Below, in pieces: positions 25,766 to 33,994 of a stretch of 64,000 nucleotides of DNA. Source of the stretch: Odoribacter sp. AF15-53 (GTDB lineage Bacteria; Bacteroidota; Bacteroidia; Bacteroidales; Marinifilaceae). Position 1 is the first letter of the stretch. Each line of letters opens with the position of its first letter. Below the pieces are notes generated by a model. The model saw only the letters and a program-made list of their open reading frames with translations, searched no databases and had not been told where the DNA came from. Made by a program: the position numbers and the translations under genes. The DNA lies in NCBI RefSeq assembly GCF_003479425.1, contig NZ_QUHC01000003.1:1-64000 (forward strand), in the 5' to 3' direction.

Positions 25766-27139
25766 TTATTTCTTCATGATTTCTCCGAAATACTTGTAGA
25801 ATAACGGAATTGTCGTGATTCCATTATAGAATTGTTCCAGCGGATAGTTTTCGTTCGGAGAGTGGATTGCATCTGATCCCAAGCCGAAGCCCATGAGCAC
25901 GGATTTAATGCCTAATACTTCCTCGAAAGTAGCGATGATTGGAATACTACCTCCCGAGCGTACCGGAACGGGTTGTTTCCCGTAAACTTCCTCGTATGCT
26001 TTTTCAGCAGCCTTGTAAGCCGGAAGATCAATCGGGCATACATAAGAAGGACCTCCATGCAAGTAATCTACCTTTACTTTCACATAATCCGGTGCGATAG
26101 ATTCAAAATATTCCTTGAATAATTTTGCAATCTTCTCGTGCTTCTGGTTCGGAACCAAACGGCAACTGATCTTGGCGTATGCTTTAGAAGGCAGTACAGT
26201 CTTGGCACCTTCACCCGTGTAACCACCCCAGATACCGCAAACGTCAAATGTCGGGCGAATACCCGTGCGCTCGTTCGTGGTAAATCCTTCTTCGCCTTTC
26301 ACTTCTTTGATATCCAACGATTTCTTGTAATTTTCGAGATTGAAAGGAGCTTTCGCCATTTTAGCACGTTCCTCGGCACTTACTTCCAACACGTCATCAT
26401 AAAATCCCGGGATCGTGATATGGCCTTTCTCATCCTGCATATCGGCAATCAATTTACACAACACGTTAATCGGGTTAGCCACGGCACCACCGAAAATACC
26501 GGAATGCAAGTCGGCATTCGGACCGGTTACTTCAACCTGCCAGTAAGCCAGACCTCTCAATCCCGTCGTGATAGAAGGGATATCCGGACCGATCATGCTG
26601 GTATCGGAAACCAAGATCACGTCTGCCTTCAACATATCTTTATGTTCCCGACAAAATTTCGGAAGATTCGGAGAACCGATCTCTTCTTCACCCTCGATCA
26701 TGAATTTCACGTTACAATTCAATTTCCCGGATTTTACCAGATATTCAAAAGCTTTCGCGTGCATGAAAGCCTGACCTTTATCATCGTCAGCACCACGAGC
26801 CCAAATCTTACCGTCTTTTACAACCGGTTCGAAAGGCTTGGTTTTCCACAAATCAACCGGGTCTACCGGCATCACGTCCATGTGACCATATACTAATACC
26901 GTGGGAAGAGCAGGATCAAGTATTTTCTCCCCGTAAGCCACCGGATTACCATCTGTTTCATATACTTCTGCCCGATCAGCCCCGGCAGCTAACATGATCT
27001 TTGTCCATTGTTCGGCACAACGGTACATATCCGGCTTGTGCTCGGACAATGAAGAGATTGAAGGGATCCGGATCAACTCGAATAACTCGTTCAGGAAACG
27101 TTCCTTGTTTTCTTCCACGTACTTTTTGATTTCTTCCAT
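25766..27139 (-). CDS. M20 family dipeptidase
   Basis: A 457-residue metallopeptidase of the M20 family, subgroup of the larger cytosolic dipeptidases (CNDP-like). Metal site motifs: GHMDVMP (His and catalytic Asp), RGADDDKG (bridging Asp), EGEEEIGSP (general-base Glu and ligand), VSDTSM and the C-terminal SDAIHSPNENY His. A dimerisation domain lies between about residues 195 and 350. It would hydrolyse dipeptides to amino acids in the cytoplasm. Single gene with its own terminator. Confidence 0.95.
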   Translation of the reverse strand: MEEIKKYVEENKERFLNELFELIRIPSISSLSEHKPDMYRCAEQWTKIMLAAGADRAEVYETDGNPVAYGEKILDPALPTVLVYGHMDVMPVDPVDLWKTKPFEPVVKDGKIWARGADDDKGQAFMHAKAFEYLVKSGKLNCNVKFMIEGEEEIGSPNLPKFCREHKDMLKADVILVSDTSMIGPDIPSITTGLRGLAYWQVEVTGPNADLHSGIFGGAVANPINVLCKLIADMQDEKGHITIPGFYDDVLEVSAEERAKMAKAPFNLENYKKSLDIKEVKGEEGFTTNERTGIRPTFDVCGIWGGYTGEGAKTVLPSKAYAKISCRLVPNQKHEKIAKLFKEYFESIAPDYVKVKVDYLHGGPSYVCPIDLPAYKAAEKAYEEVYGKQPVPVRSGGSIPIIATFEEVLGIKSVLMGFGLGSDAIHSPNENYPLEQFYNGITTIPLFYKYFGEIMKK

Positions 27140-27203
27140 CTATTTGAAAATATATTGATTAATAATTAATAAACATGCTTTCACCGTGTAAATATAATAT
27201 ATT

Positions 27204-27264
27204 CCGACTAGCGGATCAAACAATCAGCGTAAAAAAAACACCCATTGTTTGATCCGCTAGTCGG
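27204..27264. repeat. Perfect 21-bp inverted repeat (hairpin)
   Basis: Arms 27204-27224 and 27244-27264 are perfect reverse complements over 21 bp, separated by 19 bp containing a run of A. It sits between the divergent dipeptidase and prs genes and is followed by short direct repeats of the GTTACAAGTTACAA type (27265-27298). There is no T run after either arm, so it is not a standard terminator. Confidence 0.85.
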
Positions 27265-27401
27265 GTTACAAGTTACAAATTAGCAAGTTACAAGTTATAC
27301 ACCATAAACCCACTAACACCTTAACCTGAAACTTTCAAACTTGCACTCCCATGAGAGTACAAATATTTTCGATTTCAATTCTCTATCTGCGATTAATTTC
27401 C

Positions 27402-27409
27402 TATTTTTG
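27402..27409 (+). promoter_or_regulatory. -7 box (TATTTTTG) of prs
   Basis: TATTTTTG matches TAnnTTTG 27 bp before the prs ATG at 27437. Its position excludes the longer in-frame start at 27341. Confidence 0.5.
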
Positions 27410-27436
27410 CCAAGTGTTTCAACTAATGAATTAGAT

Positions 27437-28375
27437 ATGTCAAATCTTCCCGAAATTAAAGTTTTCGCCGGAGAGAATAGTCAATATATCGCAGAAAGTA
27501 TTGCTAGTTCTCTTGGGCTGGAACTCGGTAAAAAAACGTTTACGAGATTTAGTGACGGAGAATTCGTCACGTCATTCGACGAAACGGTGAGAGGTGAGCA
27601 CGTGTTTATCGTGCAATCCACCTTCCCGCCCAGTGATAACCTCATGGAGTTACTCTTGATGATCGATGCCGCCAAAAGAGCATCTGCCTACAAGGTAATC
27701 GCCGTAATCCCCTATTTCGGGTTTGCGCGTCAAGACCGGAAAGATAAACCGCGTGTTGCTATCGGAGCAAAACTAGTAGCTAATATGCTACAAGCTGCCG
27801 GAGTAGACCGAATTATCACCATGGATTTACACGCCGACCAAATTCAAGGATTCTTCGATATTCCCGTGGATCACCTGTACGGTTCTACAGTCTTGATCCC
27901 TTATATCAAATCTTTAGGATTACGCGATTTTGCCATCGCCTCCCCAGACATCGGTGGAGCCAAAAGAGCAAATTCTTGGGCAAAATACTTTGATTCAGGT
28001 TTGATCATCTGCCACAAGACCCGTATCCGGGCAAACGAAGTTGCCGACATGAAAGTGATCGGGGATGTAGAGGGCAAAAACATCATCGTGGTCGATGACA
28101 TGATCGACACAGCCGGAACAATCTGCAAGGCAGCCGATATGCTTATTGACAATGGAGCTGCCAGTGTACGCGCCGTAGCCACCCATGCAGTCCTCTCCGG
28201 TAAGGCATACGAAAATATCGAGAAATCAAAACTGACGGAAGTAATCTTTACCGATTCTATTCCTCAGAAACAACCTTGTGCGAAGATTAAAGTATTACCG
28301 ATCGCTCCCATGTTTGCCGACACGATCCGCAACATCTACGAGCACAAATCGATCAGTGATCATTTCCTCATGTAA
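27437..28375 (+). CDS. prs: Ribose-phosphate pyrophosphokinase
   Basis: A 312-residue PRPP synthetase making 5-phosphoribosyl diphosphate from ribose 5-phosphate and ATP for nucleotide, histidine and tryptophan synthesis. Visible features are FSDGEF near the N terminus, YFGFARQDRK (ATP-binding), the DLHADQIQGFFD segment and the PRPP-binding loop VVDDMIDTAGT (about residues 215-225). Length matches class I enzymes. Start: ATG at 27437 (MSNLPEIK), set by the -7 box just upstream. A symmetric terminator follows. Confidence 0.97.
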   Translation: MSNLPEIKVFAGENSQYIAESIASSLGLELGKKTFTRFSDGEFVTSFDETVRGEHVFIVQSTFPPSDNLMELLLMIDAAKRASAYKVIAVIPYFGFARQDRKDKPRVAIGAKLVANMLQAAGVDRIITMDLHADQIQGFFDIPVDHLYGSTVLIPYIKSLGLRDFAIASPDIGGAKRANSWAKYFDSGLIICHKTRIRANEVADMKVIGDVEGKNIIVVDDMIDTAGTICKAADMLIDNGAASVRAVATHAVLSGKAYENIEKSKLTEVIFTDSIPQKQPCAKIKVLPIAPMFADTIRNIYEHKSISDHFLM

Positions 28376-28388
28376 TTTCTTTTTTCAT

Positions 28389-28431
28389 GATATTAAAAAT
28401 GGCACCCTGGAAAGAGTGCCATTTTTAATAT
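28389..28431. terminator. Bidirectional terminator between prs and the DUF6266-type gene
   Basis: ATATTAAAAATGGCAC pairs with GTGCCATTTTTAATAT around a 10-nt loop. T runs occur on both strands, so it can end prs (+) and the convergent gene (-). Confidence 0.9.
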
Positions 28432-28441
28432 CCTCAACTTT

Positions 28442-29053
28442 TCAACTGTTAACAGTCAACCGTCTACTGTTCGATGCCTTCCTCTTATCCTTCGACAACA
28501 TGAAAGCATAAATCTCCAAATTCTCCTTTACCCATCCATCATCCAAGGTAATTACCGTCACGCCACTCTCTTGACGGTTCCGACAAGGTTCCACGATGAT
28601 TTGGTTACTCGTTTTCTCGTAAACCACCACGTACAGCACGTCCGTCGGATTAGCCAACACCGACCAACGACTTTGAGCCTCCTGAGTAATCGTTATCACA
28701 TCCTCGTTCAACGACACGGTCAGCATCCCATCCTGTAAGTTCCCTTCGGCACACACGATTTTTTCATAGTCAATCGTGGGGTTATACTCCTCGTCAACCA
28801 TCACGGCTTTCATATTTGCCTTCACGAAGGCATTATAAAACGTATTTCCACCCTTTCGTCCCGGGAAACCAAGTTCCGCCACCGGAGCAAAATACAGCGA
28901 AGTCCTTTGTAACGCTTTCATCTTCGCCCGTTGCGTCAACTGCCCCGGAGTCCTCGGGTTACGTATCGTGTTTCTCTTTCCCCGGGCAATACTATACCCG
29001 TTTGCCACCGATTTTCTCACATCCCCCAATACAAATGATTTAAACAAAGCCAT
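28442..29053 (-). CDS. DUF6266-like protein
   Basis: A 203-residue protein beginning MALFKSFVLGDVRKSVANG and continuing with an NPRTPGQLTQRAKMKA segment, a pattern I associate with DUF6266 proteins of Bacteroidota; a C-terminal beta-rich domain (about residues 105-200) follows. No signal peptide or membrane segment. Function is unknown. Start: ATG at 29053, 4 bp after the stop of the companion gene, so the two are probably co-translated. Family assignment is by eye and moderate. Confidence 0.65.
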   Translation of the reverse strand: MALFKSFVLGDVRKSVANGYSIARGKRNTIRNPRTPGQLTQRAKMKALQRTSLYFAPVAELGFPGRKGGNTFYNAFVKANMKAVMVDEEYNPTIDYEKIVCAEGNLQDGMLTVSLNEDVITITQEAQSRWSVLANPTDVLYVVVYEKTSNQIIVEPCRNRQESGVTVITLDDGWVKENLEIYAFMLSKDKRKASNSRRLTVNS

Positions 29054-29057
29054 AATC

Positions 29058-29384
29058 TTAAAATTTAAAATGCACGAGATCATACAGCAATCCCTCTCCG
29101 TTAAACGCTCGCATATTAGCTTTCAGGAAAAGATTATACCCCGAACGATGCTCTGCCACTCCCAACATCTGCCAAATACGGGCCAACCATGTCTGCCGGA
29201 TAACCCCGTAAAAAGTAGCCGTTTTCCTCATCCGCTCCCGGTAATACAACTGCAACTCGGAACGACAATCCTTCATCTGTCCCGGGGTCGTTCGCGCATA
29301 AAGACGATCTCCCACTTGATAGTAAATAACACGTCCCAACTGCCCGGACAAACGATTAAATAAATTTGAATAACAACGAGCCAT
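29058..29384 (-). CDS. Small companion of the DUF6266-like protein
   Basis: A 108-residue basic protein. Its layout (LSGQLGRVIYYQVGDRLYART, then a PGQM turn, a helical RSELQLYYRERM stretch and GYNLFLKANMRAF) parallels the N-terminal half of the next gene (VANG..., RTPGQL, QRAKMKA, FYNAFVKANMKA). The two genes therefore look like divergent tandem paralogues, the first reduced to its N-terminal domain. Function unknown; no signal peptide or cysteine motif. Confidence 0.6.
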   Translation of the reverse strand: MARCYSNLFNRLSGQLGRVIYYQVGDRLYARTTPGQMKDCRSELQLYYRERMRKTATFYGVIRQTWLARIWQMLGVAEHRSGYNLFLKANMRAFNGEGLLYDLVHFKF

Positions 29385-29562
29385 ACTTGTCTCCTTTCTT
29401 GATTAATAAAACTTCAGTCGTGGTTAATTTATCATAATCTCCGCAAATATGTCTACATAAATAATTTCTAAATACATCAATCATTATAAAAAAAATAAAC
29501 ACTTCTTGCATAATCCTTTTTGACGAGATATTTGTATTTGTAATAAATTAACAACTATACGT

Positions 29563-30584
29563 ATGAAATATTTTTTTAAAACATCATTCGTTTTGTTAGC
29601 GAAATGTATTTTCCTCTTAGGATGTACATTAACACCCCTCGAGAATGCACTAGAACTCAGCGGGAATAATAGGCAAGAACTAGAAAAAGTATTGAATTAT
29701 TTCTCTTCTAAAGATCCCCCTTTAAAACTAGAGGTAGCTCAATACTTAATCGAGAACATGCCAGAACATTACTCTTTTGCTAGTGAAACATTAAATAAAT
29801 ATTACAATTATATAGATTCTTCTTTTTCCAAATACTCTTATTATTACCGATGCTACCTCAAAACAATACCATTACGAAATGCAGAATCACGATGAAACTT
29901 GAACGAAAATACGATATACAAAACAGAGCAGCAAGAATATATCGATATACTTTTTCTAAACACCCTATTCCAGAACCAAGAAACGGTGAATACATCCCAT
30001 GGCTACTCTTAAACCCATTTCAAAAGAATGTCACATCATATTACTTACCCGTTAGTGACGTAACCATCCCTCTTATCACGCAAAATGATACCAGAAACCG
30101 ATATGCATACTTATCCATCTTCAACAATAAAAAATGGGAGGCGATCGCTTTCTCGGAAATAAAAAACGGGAAAACAACCTTCTCTGAAATGGGTAGAGGT
30201 GTTATATATTTACCTATTATATACAATGGAGAAAAAATTGCCGCATTTAATTACCCGTTTATTTTAAATTCAAACGCTGACGTACAAGCTTTATCATTAA
30301 AACAAAAGGATAAAGCAAATAAATTAACATCCAACGAAGAAAATGCTCTGTGTAAAATGAAAGCAGCCATATACCGATTTTATTCTCATGTCAAAATAAA
30401 AGATGGAAAATATTCATGTTCACTAACTAATGCTCGAGAAATAAACATCTCCAACCAACTATTTTCAACTTTACAACAAAATCTCGAATCAGGAAATATC
30501 TGGATCGAAAAATGTAAGAAGGAAAAGAAAGAGGTCATAATTCCTGAAATCAATGAAGAATACCTCAATTCCTTGTTAAAATAA
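29563..30584 (+). pseudogene. Internally deleted, frameshifted surface lipoprotein gene
   Basis: Two frames belong together. The first (29563-29895) has a lipobox (FLLGC) and an N-terminal domain with NNRQELEKVLNYF and AQYLIENMPEHYSF, the start of a long family of Bacteroidota lipoproteins often carrying a transglutaminase-like core. The second (29850-30584) opens in another frame and continues with segments typical of the C-terminal half of the same family (RYTFSKHPIPEPRNGEYIP, NRYAYLSIFNNKKWEAI, MGRGVIYLPI). The central core is missing and the frames are out of register, so the gene is judged dead. Its last ~90 codons are instead a copy of the next gene's 3' end. Family recall is from memory. 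Confidence 0.6.
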
Positions 30585-30587
30585 ATA
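30278..30587 (+). repeat. Direct repeat, copy 1 (about 310 bp)
   Basis: Nearly identical to 30767-31077, from TGACGTACAAGCTTTA through the stop codon and the following ATAAATA. It encodes the C-terminal tail (ALCKMKAAIYRFYSHVK to EINEEYLNSLL) fused to the preceding lipoprotein remnant. Confidence 0.85.
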
Positions 30588-30617
30588 GAATGATAATATC
30601 AACAAATTGAATGCAAT

Positions 30618-31073
30618 ATGAAATATTTAATTTTTATAACTTTAATTACTTTCTTGTATAGCTGTAATAATTCAGATTCTCAAGATCTTTTACCTATCAT
30701 TACAAAAACTAAAACAAACGGACAAAAAGTAAAGAAATATTTAGATAATGATACGTTTCTAGATGTTGACGTACAAGCTTTATTAAAACAAAAATGCATT
30801 CCATCAAGTAGATCAACACTCAATGAAAAAGATGCTTTGTGTAAAATGAAAGCAGCCATATACCGGTTTTACTCTCATGTTAAAATAAAAGATGGGAAAT
30901 ACTCATGTTCACTAACTAATGCTCGAGAAATAAACATCTCCAACCAGCTATTTTCAACTTTACGACAAAATCTTGAATCGGGAAATGTCTGGATCGAAAA
31001 ATGCAAGAAAGAGGGGAAAGAGATCGTAATTCCTGAAATCAATGAAGAATATCTCAATTCCTTATTGCAATAA
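30618..31073 (+). CDS. Short lipoprotein of unknown function
   Basis: A 151-residue protein with a lipobox (TFLYSC, Cys16) and a unique N-terminal region of about 55 residues, followed by the tail shared with the preceding gene (ALCKMKAAIYRFYSHVK to EINEEYLNSLL). It could be a real small lipoprotein or the donor or recipient of a recombination that copied the tail. Base composition is AT-rich like the surrounding island. No family recognised. Confidence 0.55.
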   Translation: MKYLIFITLITFLYSCNNSDSQDLLPIITKTKTNGQKVKKYLDNDTFLDVDVQALLKQKCIPSSRSTLNEKDALCKMKAAIYRFYSHVKIKDGKYSCSLTNAREINISNQLFSTLRQNLESGNVWIEKCKKEGKEIVIPEINEEYLNSLLQ

Positions 31074-31077
31074 ATAA
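30767..31077 (+). repeat. Direct repeat, copy 2 (about 310 bp)
   Basis: Partner of 30278-30587, same orientation, about 490 bp apart. Differences are mostly isolated substitutions plus a short indel near the 5' boundary, indicating a fairly recent duplication or gene conversion. Confidence 0.85.
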
Positions 31078-31081
31078 AAAC

Positions 31082-31122
31082 AAAAAGGGGGCTCGTGAAA
31101 CAGCTCCCTATCCCCCCTTTTA
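31082..31122 (+). terminator. Terminator candidate after the short lipoprotein
   Basis: AAAAGGGGG pairs with CCCCCCTTTT around a long loop, with the T run on the downstream side, a few bases after the stop at 31073. Confidence 0.5.
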
Positions 31123-31218
31123 CTTTTGCAAAATCTGCATTTATATCTTTAATACACAGCAGAATTAAATAAAAAAAAGACAGATAAACATGAGTAATCA
31201 TTGAATAATTCATAGACC

Positions 31219-32333
31219 ATGAAAATCATCTTTATATTGGCTTTTTTTATAAGTATATTTTCTTTTTCAAAAGAAAATATCGATTGGTGTATCATTCCGA
31301 ATATTGTTACTACATTTTCATTTTTATCTATAATTACAGCCTTTCTTTTATGTAAGAAAAAAGAATTAACAATAACTCCATGGTTTATAATTACTACCCT
31401 CTTTACAGGTATTTTATATCTCATAGGAAATAAATATATTTACTCACAATATATTTTATTATCAAGCATAATTACATTTTTAATCTTTTTAAAAGACAAC
31501 TCCCACACGAACTATTTTTCAGAAATTCAATTAGCCCGAATATTCCCGTTTATCCTTGTTGTTGAAGCAATATTCGGTATCATGCAATTTATACAAACAG
31601 GTCAACCCATGCAAGTAAAAGGACATTTTGACAATACAATTGGTTTTACCTCATCATTATCTTTTAGTATTCCATTCTTGCTATATTTAACAAAACACGA
31701 TACCAAGATTTTCAAAAAATATGCGCATTTTATGTTAGGTATTATATGTATTGCTTTATTTCTAGCTTGTTCTCGTTCAGTTCTTGTAACTTCCTTTATC
31801 ATAATCCTCCTTTACCAACATCTACATTCAAGTTGGAACCAACACAACACGATAACACGGTTAGCATACTACTTGTTATTCATTGGAATCGCCTTTGTAG
31901 TATTTCAATTAAAACAAGATTCTGCAAATGGCCGTTTACTAATTTGGAGTATAGCGTTAAGCATGATATGGGAACATCCCTGGGGCTATGGGATTGGGGG
32001 AATCGCTCGAAAATACATGAACTATCAAGCCAAATTTTTGTCTCACGTGCAAGATCATACTGGTTAAATCTATCAGACAACATACATTGCGTGTTTAATG
32101 AATATCTAAGCATAGGTATAGAATTAGGTATCGGATTCATGTTATTGGCATTAGGGATATTCGGGTATATTATTAAAAGAATTCTCATCGAAAAAGATGA
32201 AGAGAAAAAATTGAATTTGTTATTATTATTCACAATTTTGTCAACATCATTATTCTCTTACCCTCTACATTACCCTGCTTCATGGGTTGTAATTGGTTAT
32301 TCTGTCTGCCAATTACTACCGACCTCCCAATAG
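31219..32333 (+). pseudogene. Frameshifted O-antigen ligase-like (Wzy/WaaL-type) membrane protein
   Basis: A first frame (31219-32067, 282 codons) encodes about eight membrane segments and ends with the O-antigen-ligase-like stretch NGRLLIWSIALSMIWEHPWGYGIGG and a premature TAA. A second frame continues at once with NIHCVFNEYLSIGIELGIG and two more helices up to 32333. A single-base indel near 32050-32068 would rejoin them. Enzymes of this family transfer or polymerise polysaccharide in the periplasm; here the product is probably not made. A sequencing error cannot be excluded, but decay of neighbouring genes supports a true frameshift. Confidence 0.7.
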
Positions 32334-32360
32334 ACTTATTCTTCAAAATTCATTTTTGTA

Positions 32361-32752
32361 ATGAGATATAGCATTATTCTTTTACTCTTACTTTTTCCAC
32401 TTTATCTACGTAGAGAATTACAGTATCAAAAACAATGGTTTTGTACAGCACAAGAAGTATTAAGCAAAGACAAACAAGTTATTTTCAACATTTCCCCTCA
32501 GCTTTACTCCAGATTAAAAAATTATCCCATGTTCTTATACAATTACGGAGCAGAATTACATTACGCTAAAGAACCCGAATTAAGTAATAAAATTCTATAT
32601 AGATACTTAGAAAAAGTGGCAGATTATGATGCATGGATTCTTATTGGGTGTAATTATTGTGAAAAAAGCGAAAATCATAAATCAAGAAACAAGCAAAATT
32701 AAACAAGCTGCAAAATCATATTTAGACATCAATATGTATAATTCATTCTAAT
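32361..32752 (+). pseudogene. Detached C-terminal fragment of an O-antigen-ligase-like protein
   Basis: A short frame (32361-32702, 113 residues) starts with one hydrophobic segment followed by a TPR-like stretch (YPMFLYNYGAELHYA, ILYRYLEKVADYDAW), the kind of periplasmic tail seen on Bacteroidota O-antigen ligases. It ends abruptly; a neighbouring frame continues with KQAAKSYLDINM up to about 32752. It looks like a degraded tail of the gene to its left, or a separate small relative. No confident function. Confidence 0.45.
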
Positions 32753-33209
32753 TTCAAAAACGGAAAATATCTCTAAAAACATTTTCTCTTCAATACTCCC
32801 TCTATCCATTTTAGATTTAGAGATTTTTGATTGATGATTTCATTTTTTGTTTCATTCTAAATTTCTATTTGAGAAAGTTAAGTTACTTCTAGTCTTCGGG
32901 AAGAAATACCAGCTCCTCCCCTGTTTATAGAGGAGTTTGAAGATGAAAACAAGCATAACCTACATATACTGCAAAGTGGTATATAACTACTTAAAAAACA
33001 AACCGACAATACAAAAACACCACACAACAAGTCTCTATAAATCATCCAATTATCAATACAAAACAAGTATATCTATACCATATATTAGCACAATTAACCT
33101 TTATATTTACTTTTACAACCATTGCATGCCCCCCTCCCTACTTCAATATCCAAGAAATAACTTTAGCGATACTTTTCTCGTATAATATCATATATTAATA
33201 AATAAGGTT
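32753..33209. other. Intergenic spacer with repeat debris
   Basis: No convincing gene. It contains TTTAGATTTAGAG and GATTGATGATTT strings like those at 279-366, and an imperfect CTCCTC/GAGGAG hairpin at about 32914-32937 that resembles a decayed copy of the palindromic element at 42520-42598. An 82-codon frame at 32937-33185 is low complexity and not supported. Confidence 0.5.
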
Positions 33210-33929
33210 ATGAAAACAATATTACATAAAGCCGAAAGTCGCGGTTTCTTCGACCACGGATGGCTAAAAACCCATCACACATTCAGTTTCGCAGATTATT
33301 ATGATCCTCAACGCGTTAATTTCGGAGCCCTGCGGGTTTTGAATGATGACCGGATTGAAGGCGGAACCGGATTTGACACTCATCCTCATCAAAACATGGA
33401 GGTTATATCCATACCGCTAAAAGGTGATTTGGAGCATAAAGACAGCATCGGGCATAAAGACACGATCAAAGAAGGTGAAATACAGGTCATGAGTGCCGGA
33501 ACCGGAATCCTGCACAGTGAATACAACCGGAATGATGAAAAACCGGCTGAATTCTTACAGATTTGGGTTTTCCCGAATAAAAAAAACGTTCCTCCGCGGT
33601 ATGAAAATGCCGTTATCTCCGATCTGATCCACAAGAATGAAATTAGTGAAATCGTGTCCCCTTATCCCGGAAATGGCAAAGGATTATGGATTTACCAACA
33701 GGCGTGGTTCTCTATTGCCGATCTGGACAAAGATTCTTTACAAATCTACAAGATGAAATCAAAAGACAGCCTGGGAGTTTATATTTTCATCATAGAAGGA
33801 GGTATCACAATTAAAGATATTGAGCTCAAACGACGGGACGGGGTCGGGGTGTATGACACCGAAGAAGTGGAATTCAAGGCAACCGAGAAATCTCGTGTAT
33901 TACTTATCGAAGTTCCACCCCATCATTAA
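33210..33929 (+). CDS. Pirin family protein
   Basis: A 239-residue bicupin of the pirin family. The N-terminal cupin holds the metal ligands: His-x-His in THPHQNMEV and a further His/Glu pair in ILHSEYN. Some bacterial pirins oxidise quercetin (YhhW-type); others modulate enzymes, so the activity is not predictable. Cytoplasmic, no signal peptide. Single gene with a terminator. Confidence 0.95.
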   Translation: MKTILHKAESRGFFDHGWLKTHHTFSFADYYDPQRVNFGALRVLNDDRIEGGTGFDTHPHQNMEVISIPLKGDLEHKDSIGHKDTIKEGEIQVMSAGTGILHSEYNRNDEKPAEFLQIWVFPNKKNVPPRYENAVISDLIHKNEISEIVSPYPGNGKGLWIYQQAWFSIADLDKDSLQIYKMKSKDSLGVYIFIIEGGITIKDIELKRRDGVGVYDTEEVEFKATEKSRVLLIEVPPHH

Positions 33930-33941
33930 TATAGAATAAAT

Positions 33942-33978
33942 AAAGCCGTATCATCATTGGTGATACGGCTTCTTTTTA
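33942..33978. terminator. Terminator between pirin and the fimbrial operon
   Basis: AAGCCGTATCA pairs with TGATACGGCTT around a short loop, followed on the plus strand by CTTTTT. The minus-strand side ends in TTTATTTATT, so it may also close the convergent fimbrial operon. Confidence 0.85.
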
Positions 33979-33994
33979 TTCCCTTTTTCCTCGA

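Noticed and set aside
26138..26896. 252-codon plus-strand frame opposite the dipeptidase
   Set aside because: Antisense shadow of a well-conserved M20 peptidase.
27204..27264. Inverted repeat considered as an invertible promoter
   Set aside because: Only 19 bp separate the arms, too short for a promoter, and no invertase gene is near.
32937..33185. 82-codon plus-strand frame before pirin
   Set aside because: Composition dominated by Tyr, Ile, Ser and Thr from AT-rich DNA, no start signal; part of the repeat-bearing spacer.
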